A DNA stretch of 27,997 bases from Nitrosomonadales bacterium (GTDB taxonomy: Bacteria; Pseudomonadota; Gammaproteobacteria; Burkholderiales; Nitrosomonadaceae). The position numbers and the translations under genes are program-made. Of the stretch, positions 8,857 to 16,302 are shown piece by piece (position 1 is the stretch's first letter; each line of letters opens with the position of its first letter). The notes below the pieces were generated by a model. The model ran no database searches. It was not told where the DNA came from and was given only the letters and a program-made list of their open reading frames with translations. The stretch lies in NCBI GenBank assembly GCA_004525885.1, contig SPBV01000001.1:1-27997 (forward strand), given 5' to 3'.

Positions 8857-9033
8857 AAATTCCTATAAGTCGAATTTATTTAGAAAGTACTTGTTCGTTA
8901 GTAGGTTACAAACAATTCATTTCTTAAAAAGACAGTAAAATCGATATCTTATATTTCTTCACCTTTCCCCTTAAAAACTTTAGGTCAGAAAATAATAATA
9001 TGCCAAAAACTCACTATTTTGTGGTTCAATAAC

Positions 9034-10098
9034 CTACTTGATAACAGCTTTTAATTCGCCTTTGGCGTATTTGTTTGCCATGATATCAAGCATGATTGGC
9101 TTAATTTTGTTTGCTTGACCAGCGCAGCCAAATGCTTCAAAGCGTGCTTTACAGATATCTTTGGCAGCGGCTGTTGCATCTTTCAGGAATTTTCTTGGGT
9201 CGAATTCACTTTTGTTTTTAGCTAAATGACGTCTAACCGCACCAGTCATAGCAAGGCGAATATCAGTATCTATGTTTATTTTGCGAACACCGTGCTTGAT
9301 ACCTTCCTGAATCTCTTCCACAGGCACCCCGTAGGTTTCTTTCATTTCCCCACCAAATTCCCGGATAATATTGAGCCATTCTTGTGGTACTGAGCTAGAC
9401 CCATGCATAACCAAATGTGTGCTGGGAATTCTCTTATGGATTTCCCTAATACGTTCGATAGCAAGAATATCGCCCGTGGGTTTGCGAGTAAATTTATAAG
9501 CGCCATGAGAGGTGCCGATAGCAATTGCTAATGCATCTACACCAGTTTTTCTAACAAAATCGGCAGCTTCTTCCGGATCGGTCAGTAATTGGTCATGGCT
9601 TAGTTTTCCTTCTGCGCCATGGCCATCTTCTGCTTCACCCATACCGGTTTCCAACGATCCTAGACAACCTAGCTCGCCTTCAACCGAAACACCAACCGAA
9701 TGGGCCATATCTACAACCCTAGAAGTAACTTCTACGTTGTATTCGTAGGATGAGGGTGTTTTAGCGTAAGCCTCCAGTGATCCATCCATCATAACACTGG
9801 AAAAACCGCTACGAATGGCATTGGCACAAACGGCCGGAGTTGAGCCATGGTCTTGGTGCATAACCACTGGTATATGTGGATAGGCCTCCACTGCTGCGGC
9901 GATAAGATGGCGCAGGAAGGCTTCGCCAGCATATTTGCGCGCACCTGCTGAGCCTTGCATGATTACTGGGCTATTGCATTCATCAGCTGCTTGCATGATG
10001 GCCTGGATCTGTTCCAGATTATTTACATTAAAAGCTGGTATGCCATAGCTATTTTCAGCTGCATGATCCAAAAGTTGTCTCATTGATACGAGTGCCAT
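9034..10098 (-). CDS. fba: Class II fructose-bisphosphate aldolase (Calvin-cycle subtype)
   Basis: This enzyme condenses dihydroxyacetone phosphate with glyceraldehyde 3-phosphate to fructose 1,6-bisphosphate; the same family can also form sedoheptulose bisphosphate in the Calvin cycle. The 354-residue product shows class II zinc-site features: MHQDHGSTPA (about residues 78-87), EGELGCLGS, IAIGTSHGAYKF and HLVMHGSSSVPQEW, together giving the metal-binding histidines and phosphate loop. Its wording is that of the Calvin subtype found with cbb genes. The longer reading from 10113 adds five residues, but the purine-rich GGAGGAG sits 7 bases before the ATG at 10098, fixing that start. It is the last gene of the tkt-gap-pgk-pyk-fba run, 100 or more bases after pyk. 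Confidence 0.95.
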   Translation of the reverse strand: MALVSMRQLLDHAAENSYGIPAFNVNNLEQIQAIMQAADECNSPVIMQGSAGARKYAGEAFLRHLIAAAVEAYPHIPVVMHQDHGSTPAVCANAIRSGFSSVMMDGSLEAYAKTPSSYEYNVEVTSRVVDMAHSVGVSVEGELGCLGSLETGMGEAEDGHGAEGKLSHDQLLTDPEEAADFVRKTGVDALAIAIGTSHGAYKFTRKPTGDILAIERIREIHKRIPSTHLVMHGSSSVPQEWLNIIREFGGEMKETYGVPVEEIQEGIKHGVRKINIDTDIRLAMTGAVRRHLAKNKSEFDPRKFLKDATAAAKDICKARFEAFGCAGQANKIKPIMLDIMANKYAKGELKAVIK

Positions 10099-10185
10099 TT
10101 GAGTCTCCTCCAAAAAAGAATCTATAACTATGAATCGTAGATTAAGTAATAGTATAGTTTAAAACTAGAAAAATCTAATTAAAGC

Positions 10186-10215
10186 CAGGAAAAAACCAAA
10201 AAATATATTTTCCTG
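10186..10215 (-). terminator. Stem-loop in the pyk-fba spacer (weak terminator or processing site)
   Basis: On the minus strand, 8 bases after the pyk stop, CAGGAAAA pairs with TTTTCCTG (plus-strand arms 10186-10193 and 10208-10215) around a 14-base loop. No proper T-run follows, so partial termination or RNA processing between pyk and fba is more likely than a full stop. Confidence 0.4.
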
Positions 10216-10222
10216 TTCGTGA

Positions 10223-11671
10223 TTAATTTTTTATTTCAGTGTTAACGTGCTCTCCTACTTTAACAATCTTCATGGTGTTTGTCCCGCCCGCTTTACCTAC
10301 CGGTTCACCGATAGTAATAAGAATTAGATCGCCGTTTTTTACTACTCCACGTTTAAGTAATTCGTTTTCTGCGCGGTTCATAATTATTTCTGGGTCTTGA
10401 AATTTACCACTGAAATTCACCGGATAGACTCCGCGAAATAAAGTCACTTTGCGGCGGGTATCCACCAGTGGGCTTAATGCAAATATAGGCACATTAGAGC
10501 TTTTTCGTGACATCAGCATCGCTGTAAAGCCACTCTGTGTGAGAGCGGCAATAGCAGCGATTTTCAGACCACCCGCGGTGAACATGGTGGCTCGAGCAAT
10601 GGCTTCTTCGATTGTATCTGGCATACCATCTTGCATTCGTCGTAGGTCGAGGTTCACTAGATATTCTTTTTCCGCCTCAAGACATACTCTGGCCATAGCT
10701 TCAACTGCTTCTACAGGGTATAGACCCGAAGCAGACTCTGAAGACAACATTACCGCATCAGTGCCATCTAGTACTGCATTCGCTACGTCAGATACCTCTG
10801 CCCGAGTGGGAACTTGACTAGTAACCATTGACTCCATCATCTGAGTAGCAGTCACTACTAATTTGTTATTTGTACGGGCGGCACGAATCATGCGTTTTTG
10901 TAATGCTGGTACCGCCGCATCACCTACCTCCACAGAAAGATCACCTCGAGCTACCATGATGGCATCTGAGGCCTGTAAAATGTCATTTAATGCTGTAATT
11001 GCTTCTTTTCGCTCAATTTTTGCCATCAGAAGGCTTTTGCCGCCAGCTTGATTCATTAGATCACGCGCCCTAGACATGTCTTGGCCAGAGCGCGGAAAGG
11101 ACACTGCTAGATAATCTGCTTTAAACGCTGCAGCCGTCTTGATATCTGCCATGTCTTTACTAGTTAATGCTGGGGCACTGAGTCCACCCCCTTTGCGATT
11201 GATACCCTTATTGTTGGACAGTATTCCACCCTGTTCAACCGTGCAATATATTTCGCGACCCTTGACTTTGGAAACATTTAATACGATGCGACCATCATCT
11301 AACATAAGAGTTACACCAGATTCCACATCATTTGGTAGTTCTTTATAATCCAGCCCTACTCGTTCTTGATTACCAAGATCACAGTCTGCATCGAGCACGA
11401 ATTTATCACCGGTTCTGAGGGAGATACTTTCATCTTCGAATTTTCCTATACGGATTTTCGGTCCCTGTAAATCTGCTAGTACCCCTATGGCATGTCCGGA
11501 GGACCGTGCCAGCGAACGGGTCAATTCAATAGCTTCGATATGTTCTTCATTGGTTCCATGAGCAAAATTGATACGAACCACATCTACTCCAGCCTGGATC
11601 ATACGTTCTAGAGTTTTCGGATTTCTAGATGCAGGGCCAAGGGTTGCTACAATTTTTGTTCTTCGTAACAT
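10223..11671 (-). CDS. pyk: Pyruvate kinase
   Basis: Pyruvate kinase makes pyruvate and ATP from phosphoenolpyruvate and ADP. With the start used here the product is 482 residues, normal for the bacterial tetramer. It opens with RRTKIVATLGPASRN, has the catalytic-barrel segments VRINFAHGTNEEH, VLADLQGPKIRIG and the signature IMVARGDLSVEVG with the metal-binding acidic residue, followed by VTATQMMESM and the C-terminal domain that carries the allosteric site. An in-frame ATG at 11686 would add MKRRK; neither start has a strong ribosome binding site, and I chose 11671 because homologues usually begin M-x-RRTKI. It lies 46 bases after pgk, in the same operon. Confidence 0.95.
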   Translation of the reverse strand: MLRRTKIVATLGPASRNPKTLERMIQAGVDVVRINFAHGTNEEHIEAIELTRSLARSSGHAIGVLADLQGPKIRIGKFEDESISLRTGDKFVLDADCDLGNQERVGLDYKELPNDVESGVTLMLDDGRIVLNVSKVKGREIYCTVEQGGILSNNKGINRKGGGLSAPALTSKDMADIKTAAAFKADYLAVSFPRSGQDMSRARDLMNQAGGKSLLMAKIERKEAITALNDILQASDAIMVARGDLSVEVGDAAVPALQKRMIRAARTNNKLVVTATQMMESMVTSQVPTRAEVSDVANAVLDGTDAVMLSSESASGLYPVEAVEAMARVCLEAEKEYLVNLDLRRMQDGMPDTIEEAIARATMFTAGGLKIAAIAALTQSGFTAMLMSRKSSNVPIFALSPLVDTRRKVTLFRGVYPVNFSGKFQDPEIIMNRAENELLKRGVVKNGDLILITIGEPVGKAGGTNTMKIVKVGEHVNTEIKN

Positions 11672-11717
11672 TTTTCTTCGTTTCATATTTTATAAGGGCT
11701 TCAGTGTTTGGCGCATA

Positions 11718-12896
11718 TCAACTTGCGCGCTCTTCCAATATTTCCACTGCAGGTAATTTTTTGCCTTCCAGAAACTCTAGAAATGCCCCTCCAGCAGTCG
11801 AAATATAAGATATCTTGTCATAGATGTTGTATTTTTGGATTGCTGCAATAGTGTCACCTCCGCCCGCAAGAGTGAAAGCTTTAGTGTTGGCGATGGCCAT
11901 AGCAATGGTTTTAGTGCCGGCTCCAAATTGGTCAAATTCAAACACGCCAACTGGGCCATTCCACACCACCGTTCCAGCATTCATGATGATATCGGCTAAT
12001 TCTTGTGCGCTCTTTGGCCCAATGTCAAAAATCATTTCTTCATCAGTAACCGCATTAGAATCTTTCAATATTGCTGGTTCATTCGCATTGAATTTCTTTC
12101 CAACTACAACATCTACGGCGATAGGGATCGAAGCATTACGTTTTGCCATTTTATCCATCAATCTTTTAGCGGTAGAAACCAGATCATCTTCGCACAAGGA
12201 TTTCCCAATATTTTTGCCTGCAGCTTTAAGAAAAGTATTGGCGATACCACCACCTACCACCATTTGGTCAACTTTTTCGGATAAAGATTCAAGCATGGTC
12301 AGCTTTGTTGAAACTTTAGAACCACCGACAATGGCGACCATGGGTCGCGCAGGATTTAATAAGGCTTTAGTTAGTGCTTCTAATTCTTCTATCAACAGGA
12401 TGCCAGCACAGGCTACCGAAGCGTACTTAGCAATACCATGAGTTGAGGCTTGTGCACGGTGTGCAGTACCAAAGGCATCCATTACGAACACGTCGCATAG
12501 CTTGGCGTATTTCCGTGCGGTTTCGTCTATGTTCTTCTTTTCACCTTTGTTAAACCGGCAGTTTTCTAATACCACAAGTTCGCCATCTTCAACTTCAAAT
12601 CCACCTTCGACCCAATCTTTAATTAAACGAATTGGTTTGTTCAAACGTGTGGAAATATTGTCGGAAACTGGTTTAAGGGAGTTTTCTTCAGACCATACGC
12701 CCTCTTCAGGACGGCCTAAGTGTGAGGTCACCATTACTCTGGCCCCCTGTTTCAAACAGTAATCAATCGTAGACATGGAAGCAGTGATACGTGCATCCGA
12801 TGTTATTATTCCATTTTTGATCGGTACGTTAAGGTCAGAGCGAATAAATACTCGTTTACTCTTGAGATTAAGATCAGTAAGCTTGATGACTGTCAT
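11718..12896 (-). CDS. pgk: Phosphoglycerate kinase
   Basis: This cytoplasmic enzyme moves phosphate between ATP and 3-phosphoglycerate, in the Calvin direction making 1,3-bisphosphoglycerate for Gap. The 392-residue product is typical in length. Visible family features are the N-terminal RSDLNVPIKNG, the substrate-binding SHLGRPEEG, the basic loop DAFGTAHRAQAST, GGSKVSTKL at about residue 191 onward, and the C-terminal GGGDT and STAGGAFLEFLEG. The ATG is poorly served by a ribosome binding site, only a GGAT word about 8 bases upstream. It follows gap after a 149-base spacer that contains a strong hairpin. Confidence 0.97.
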   Translation of the reverse strand: MTVIKLTDLNLKSKRVFIRSDLNVPIKNGIITSDARITASMSTIDYCLKQGARVMVTSHLGRPEEGVWSEENSLKPVSDNISTRLNKPIRLIKDWVEGGFEVEDGELVVLENCRFNKGEKKNIDETARKYAKLCDVFVMDAFGTAHRAQASTHGIAKYASVACAGILLIEELEALTKALLNPARPMVAIVGGSKVSTKLTMLESLSEKVDQMVVGGGIANTFLKAAGKNIGKSLCEDDLVSTAKRLMDKMAKRNASIPIAVDVVVGKKFNANEPAILKDSNAVTDEEMIFDIGPKSAQELADIIMNAGTVVWNGPVGVFEFDQFGAGTKTIAMAIANTKAFTLAGGGDTIAAIQKYNIYDKISYISTAGGAFLEFLEGKKLPAVEILEERAS

Positions 12897-12982
12897 AGTA
12901 GATCCAAATATATTCGGTAAGAAAATTAACTTGAAGCCTATTGACTACATATTTTACCAAGGCGAAAGTGTGTAATTCGTGC

Positions 12983-13017
12983 TTAGAAAGCGGGGGAGGG
13001 TATGCCCCGCTTTCTAA
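12983..13017 (-). terminator. Strong stem-loop between gap and pgk
   Basis: A perfect 13-base-pair stem is formed by TTAGAAAGCGGGG (12983-12995) and CCCCGCTTTCTAA (13005-13017) around a 9-base loop. It begins 28 bases after the gap stop codon. In the direction of the operon no T-run follows, so it is better read as an mRNA stabilising or processing structure that sets gap output apart from pgk-pyk-fba, or as a leaky terminator. The stem is directly visible; the role is inferred. Confidence 0.7.
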
Positions 13018-13045
13018 TTTTCACTATACGTTGTTTACTGTAAAA

Positions 13046-14047
13046 CTATTTTGCAACTACGCGCGCCATCTCAAGAATTTTGCTGGAATAGCCCCATTCA
13101 TTGTCATACCAAGCGACAACCTTAACAAATGTTTTGTCTAGGGACATACCAGCATCTGCATCAAAAATTGAGGTGCAACTCTCACCTCGGAAGTCAGTAG
13201 AAACAACCTTTTGGTCAGTATAGCCGAGCACACCTTTCATGCTACCTTCAGACGCGCTTTTCATGGCTGCGCAGATTTCGGCATAGGTGGCTTCTTTGTT
13301 CAATTCCACAGTGAGATCCACAACGGACACATCAGAGGTAGGCACACGAAAGGCCATACCAGTAAGCTTTTTATTCAATTCTGGGATAACCACTCCAACG
13401 GCCTTAGCAGCACCAGTCGAAGATGGGATGATATTTTCGAGAATACCACGGCCGCCCCGCCAATCCTTGTTGGAAGGACCGTCAACAGTTTTCTGGGTAG
13501 CTGTAGCAGCATGTACGGTAGTCATCAGACCACGCTTAATACCAAAGTTATCGTTTAGTACCTTGGCGACGGGCGCAAGACAATTGGTGGTACAAGAAGC
13601 GTTGGAAATAATATTTTCGCTAGCATAAGTCGCGTCGTTCACAACGTAGACAAACATGGGCGTATCATCCTTAGAAGGAGCCGACATAATAACTTTTTTG
13701 GCGCCAGCAGTGATGTGCTTCTCACAGGTTTCTTTGGTAAGAAAGAGACCAGTAGATTCAATGATAATCTCGGCGCCAACTTCATCCCATTTCAACTCTG
13801 CAGGATCCTTAATAGCCGTCAAACGTACTTTTTTGCCATTGACCACAAGAGTGTTATTGCCTTCTATGGAAACCTCGCCCTTGAAGCGCCCATGTACTGA
13901 ATCGTGCTTTAGCATGTAAGCTAAATAATCAGGTTCGAGCAAATCGTTGATGGCGACGACATCGATATCTTTAAAATCCTGTACCGCTGCACGGAATACC
14001 ATGCGTCCAATACGGCCAAACCCATTTATACCTACTTTAATTGTCAT
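13046..14047 (-). CDS. gap: Type I glyceraldehyde-3-phosphate dehydrogenase
   Basis: The enzyme interconverts 1,3-bisphosphoglycerate and glyceraldehyde 3-phosphate with a nicotinamide cofactor. The 333-residue protein starts MTIKVGINGFGRIGR, the usual N-terminal Rossmann motif; catalytic Cys152 lies in SNASCTTNCLAP, and the C-terminal WYDNEWGYS is intact. An Asp at position 35 (INDLL), equal to Asp32 of standard numbering, is the residue associated with preference for NAD over NADP. A longer reading from 14092 adds 15 residues (MFLYSLDF...) that do not resemble the family; the ATG at 14047 with AGGGG upstream is the better start. It follows tkt by about 69 bases. Confidence 0.97.
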   Translation of the reverse strand: MTIKVGINGFGRIGRMVFRAAVQDFKDIDVVAINDLLEPDYLAYMLKHDSVHGRFKGEVSIEGNNTLVVNGKKVRLTAIKDPAELKWDEVGAEIIIESTGLFLTKETCEKHITAGAKKVIMSAPSKDDTPMFVYVVNDATYASENIISNASCTTNCLAPVAKVLNDNFGIKRGLMTTVHAATATQKTVDGPSNKDWRGGRGILENIIPSSTGAAKAVGVVIPELNKKLTGMAFRVPTSDVSVVDLTVELNKEATYAEICAAMKSASEGSMKGVLGYTDQKVVSTDFRGESCTSIFDADAGMSLDKTFVKVVAWYDNEWGYSSKILEMARVVAK

Positions 14048-14116
14048 GTTGAAAGCCCCTTGAATAATGAAATCTAAACTGTAGAGGAACAAAAACCTTG
14101 CGCCATTTTACCAAAA

Positions 14117-16132
14117 TTAGATTATACTTTTTACAGCTTCCATAACGTTATCCACAGTAAAGCCAAAGTGTTTGAACAGGTCGTCAGCAGGGGCAGATTC
14201 GCCAAAAGTGGTCATGCCCACGACTGCTCCTTCAAGCCCTACATATTTGCGCCAGTAATCAGCGATACCTGCTTCCACTGCAACGCGTTTCACGCCTTTC
14301 AGAAGCACACTGTCCTTGTAGGCTGCGTCCTGCCGGTCAAATAAACTGGTACATGGCATCGAGACCACTCGGACCCTAATACCTGATTCAGACAATACCT
14401 TTTGTGCGTTTATCGCTAGTCCAATTTCTGAACCAGTTGCAATAATAATAGCTTGTGGTTCTCCGTTTGTTGCCTCTGATAGAATATAACCGCCTTTGTC
14501 GATCAACTTAATTGTATCGGCATTACGTTTTTGAAATGGTAGATTCTGGCGGCTGAAAATAAGAGTTGAAGGGCCATCTTTACGTTCAATCGAACGCACC
14601 CAAGCTACGGTTGATTCGACTGAGTCACATGGGCGCCACACATCCATGTTAGGAATGTAGCGCAGTGTCGCAGTTTGTTCTACTGGTTGGTGTGTCGGGC
14701 CATCTTCGCCTAGGCCAATTGAATCGTGCGTAAACACGAACAGATTACGGATTTTCATCAAGGCTGCCATACGCAACGCGTTGCGTGCATATTCTGAGAA
14801 CATTAGGAATGTGGCGCCGTAGGGGATGATGCCACCGTGCAATGATAATCCGTTCATTATGGCACTCATGCCAAATTCACGTACCCCGTAATAAATATAG
14901 TTGCCACCGGTTTCACGGCTAATACCTTTAGAGCCAGACCACAAAGTAAGATTAGATCCTGCTAGATCAGCAGAACCACCAACTAGTTCTGGTAAAACCG
15001 GAGCCAAACCCTCAATAGCGTTTTGTGAAGCCTTGCGGCTCGCAATAGTTTCTTCTTTTTCATTGACTTGGCTAATAAATTTTTCTGCGTGTTCATGCCA
15101 TTTGGCTGGCAGATCTCCAGCCATGCGGCGTTTAAACTCAGCGGCTTCACTTGGATATTTTTTGGTATATTCATCAAGCTTATGAATCCATTCTGCTTCT
15201 ATCTTTTTACCTTTGGCACGACCATCCCACATGTTGTAGATTTCTCGTGGTATCTCGAACGGTGGATGGCTCCAGCCAATGTGTGGACGTGAAGCAGCTA
15301 TTTCTGCATCGCCTAATGCTGCTCCGTGAACTTCGTGTGTACCTGCTTTGTTAGGAGAACCCATGCCTATTATAGTCTTGCAGCAAATCATTGAAGGCTT
15401 TCCACTTGTCTGCTTGGCTTCCTGAATAGCTGCCTCGATTGCCACAGGGTCGTGACCATTAACGTTAGGTGCCACATGCCAACCATAAGCCTCAAAACGT
15501 TTAGGGGTATCGTCACTAAACCATCCTTCCACATTGCCATCTATGGAAATACCATTATCGTCGTAAAAACAGATTAACTTACCAAGTCCCAGGGTTCCCG
15601 CCAATGAACAGGCTTCATGGGAGATCCCCTCCATCAGACAACCATCACCAAGGAACGCATAGCTATAATGATTAACAATATCAAAACCGGGACGATTGAA
15701 TTCCGAAGCAAGAATTTTTTCTGCCAAGGCCATACCTACAGCGTTTGTGATGCCCTGACCTAAAGGGCCGGTGGTGGTCTCGACTCCAGGTGTATAGCCA
15801 TATTCAGGGTGACCTGGAGTTTTGGAATGAAGCTGACGGAATCGCTTAATCTCTTCAATTGACAAATCATAACCGGTAAGGTGCAACAGAGCATAAATCA
15901 ACATAGAGCCATGCCCATTAGACAGCACAAAACGGTCTCGATCTGCCCAATTGGGATTAGCTGGATTATGGCGCAGATGGTGAATCCATAGTACTTCGGC
16001 AATTTCAGCCATGCCCATAGGCATGCCGGGGTGACCAGAATTGGCTTTTTGCACAGCATCCATCGCTAGCGCACGAACAGCGCTGGTTAGGTTTTTGAAC
16101 ACTGGCTGGTCAAAATCTTGAAATGTTCCCAT
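14117..16132 (-). CDS. tkt: Transketolase
   Basis: Transketolase uses thiamine diphosphate to move two-carbon units between sugar phosphates in the Calvin cycle and the pentose phosphate pathway. The 671-residue product is normal for the bacterial homodimer. It shows ANSGHPGMPMGMA, the cofactor motif GDGCLMEGISHEA with a downstream asparagine, the middle-domain GLGEDGPTHQPVEQ and the C-terminal domain. A longer reading to 16183 would add a hydrophobic 17-residue lead that is not family-like; AAGGGAG, 9 bases before the ATG at 16132, supports the start given. It is the first gene of the tkt-gap-pgk-pyk-fba run, with a promoter candidate 96 bases upstream. Confidence 0.97.
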   Translation of the reverse strand: MGTFQDFDQPVFKNLTSAVRALAMDAVQKANSGHPGMPMGMAEIAEVLWIHHLRHNPANPNWADRDRFVLSNGHGSMLIYALLHLTGYDLSIEEIKRFRQLHSKTPGHPEYGYTPGVETTTGPLGQGITNAVGMALAEKILASEFNRPGFDIVNHYSYAFLGDGCLMEGISHEACSLAGTLGLGKLICFYDDNGISIDGNVEGWFSDDTPKRFEAYGWHVAPNVNGHDPVAIEAAIQEAKQTSGKPSMICCKTIIGMGSPNKAGTHEVHGAALGDAEIAASRPHIGWSHPPFEIPREIYNMWDGRAKGKKIEAEWIHKLDEYTKKYPSEAAEFKRRMAGDLPAKWHEHAEKFISQVNEKEETIASRKASQNAIEGLAPVLPELVGGSADLAGSNLTLWSGSKGISRETGGNYIYYGVREFGMSAIMNGLSLHGGIIPYGATFLMFSEYARNALRMAALMKIRNLFVFTHDSIGLGEDGPTHQPVEQTATLRYIPNMDVWRPCDSVESTVAWVRSIERKDGPSTLIFSRQNLPFQKRNADTIKLIDKGGYILSEATNGEPQAIIIATGSEIGLAINAQKVLSESGIRVRVVSMPCTSLFDRQDAAYKDSVLLKGVKRVAVEAGIADYWRKYVGLEGAVVGMTTFGESAPADDLFKHFGFTVDNVMEAVKSII

Positions 16133-16227
16133 GGATACAAACTCCCTTGCTAAACAAATAAATAAAGAAAAAAGCAACAGCACATCTGCGAAATCAGAGC
16201 GACAATATCTGCTTGGGTAAAAGTATT

Positions 16228-16256
16228 ATTATCGCTTAAGAAACGAAGCCAGACAA
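16228..16256 (-). promoter_or_regulatory. Sigma-70-type promoter candidate for the tkt operon
   Basis: On the minus strand TTGTCT (16251-16256, four of six to TTGACA) is followed after exactly 17 bases by GATAAT (16228-16233, five of six to TATAAT). Transcription would start near 16221, giving an 88-base or so AT-rich leader before tkt. It is the best-spaced promoter I see in the window. Confidence 0.55.
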
Positions 16257-16302
16257 CCACGATAAATTTTAGGGTATTTTCTTATTATGTCAGTGGCTTC
16301 GT
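16243..16302. repeat. Inverted repeat spanning the ntrX end and the tkt promoter
   Basis: ACGAAGCCA (16243-16251) is the perfect reverse complement of TGGCTTCGT (16294-16302), 42 bases apart. One arm is inside the last codons of ntrX, the other covers the spacer and the first base of the proposed -35 box for tkt. It could fold as a long-loop hairpin ending ntrX transcripts (TTTCTT follows the second arm on the minus strand) or act as a binding site; sequence alone does not decide. Confidence 0.45.

Noticed and set aside
11824..12441. A 205-codon plus-strand open reading opposite pgk
   Set aside because: It lies fully antisense to a clear phosphoglycerate kinase, has low-complexity Ser/Ala/Pro-rich wording and no ribosome binding site; it is a shadow of the pgk codons.
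14048..14092. Longer gap start with 15 extra residues (MFLYSLDF...)
   Set aside because: Homologues start at the MTIKVGINGFGRIG position, which has AGGGG upstream; the extension covers the ribosome binding site.
16133..16183. Longer transketolase start with a hydrophobic lead
   Set aside because: It could be mistaken for a signal peptide, but transketolase is cytoplasmic and the ATG at 16132 has a good ribosome binding site.
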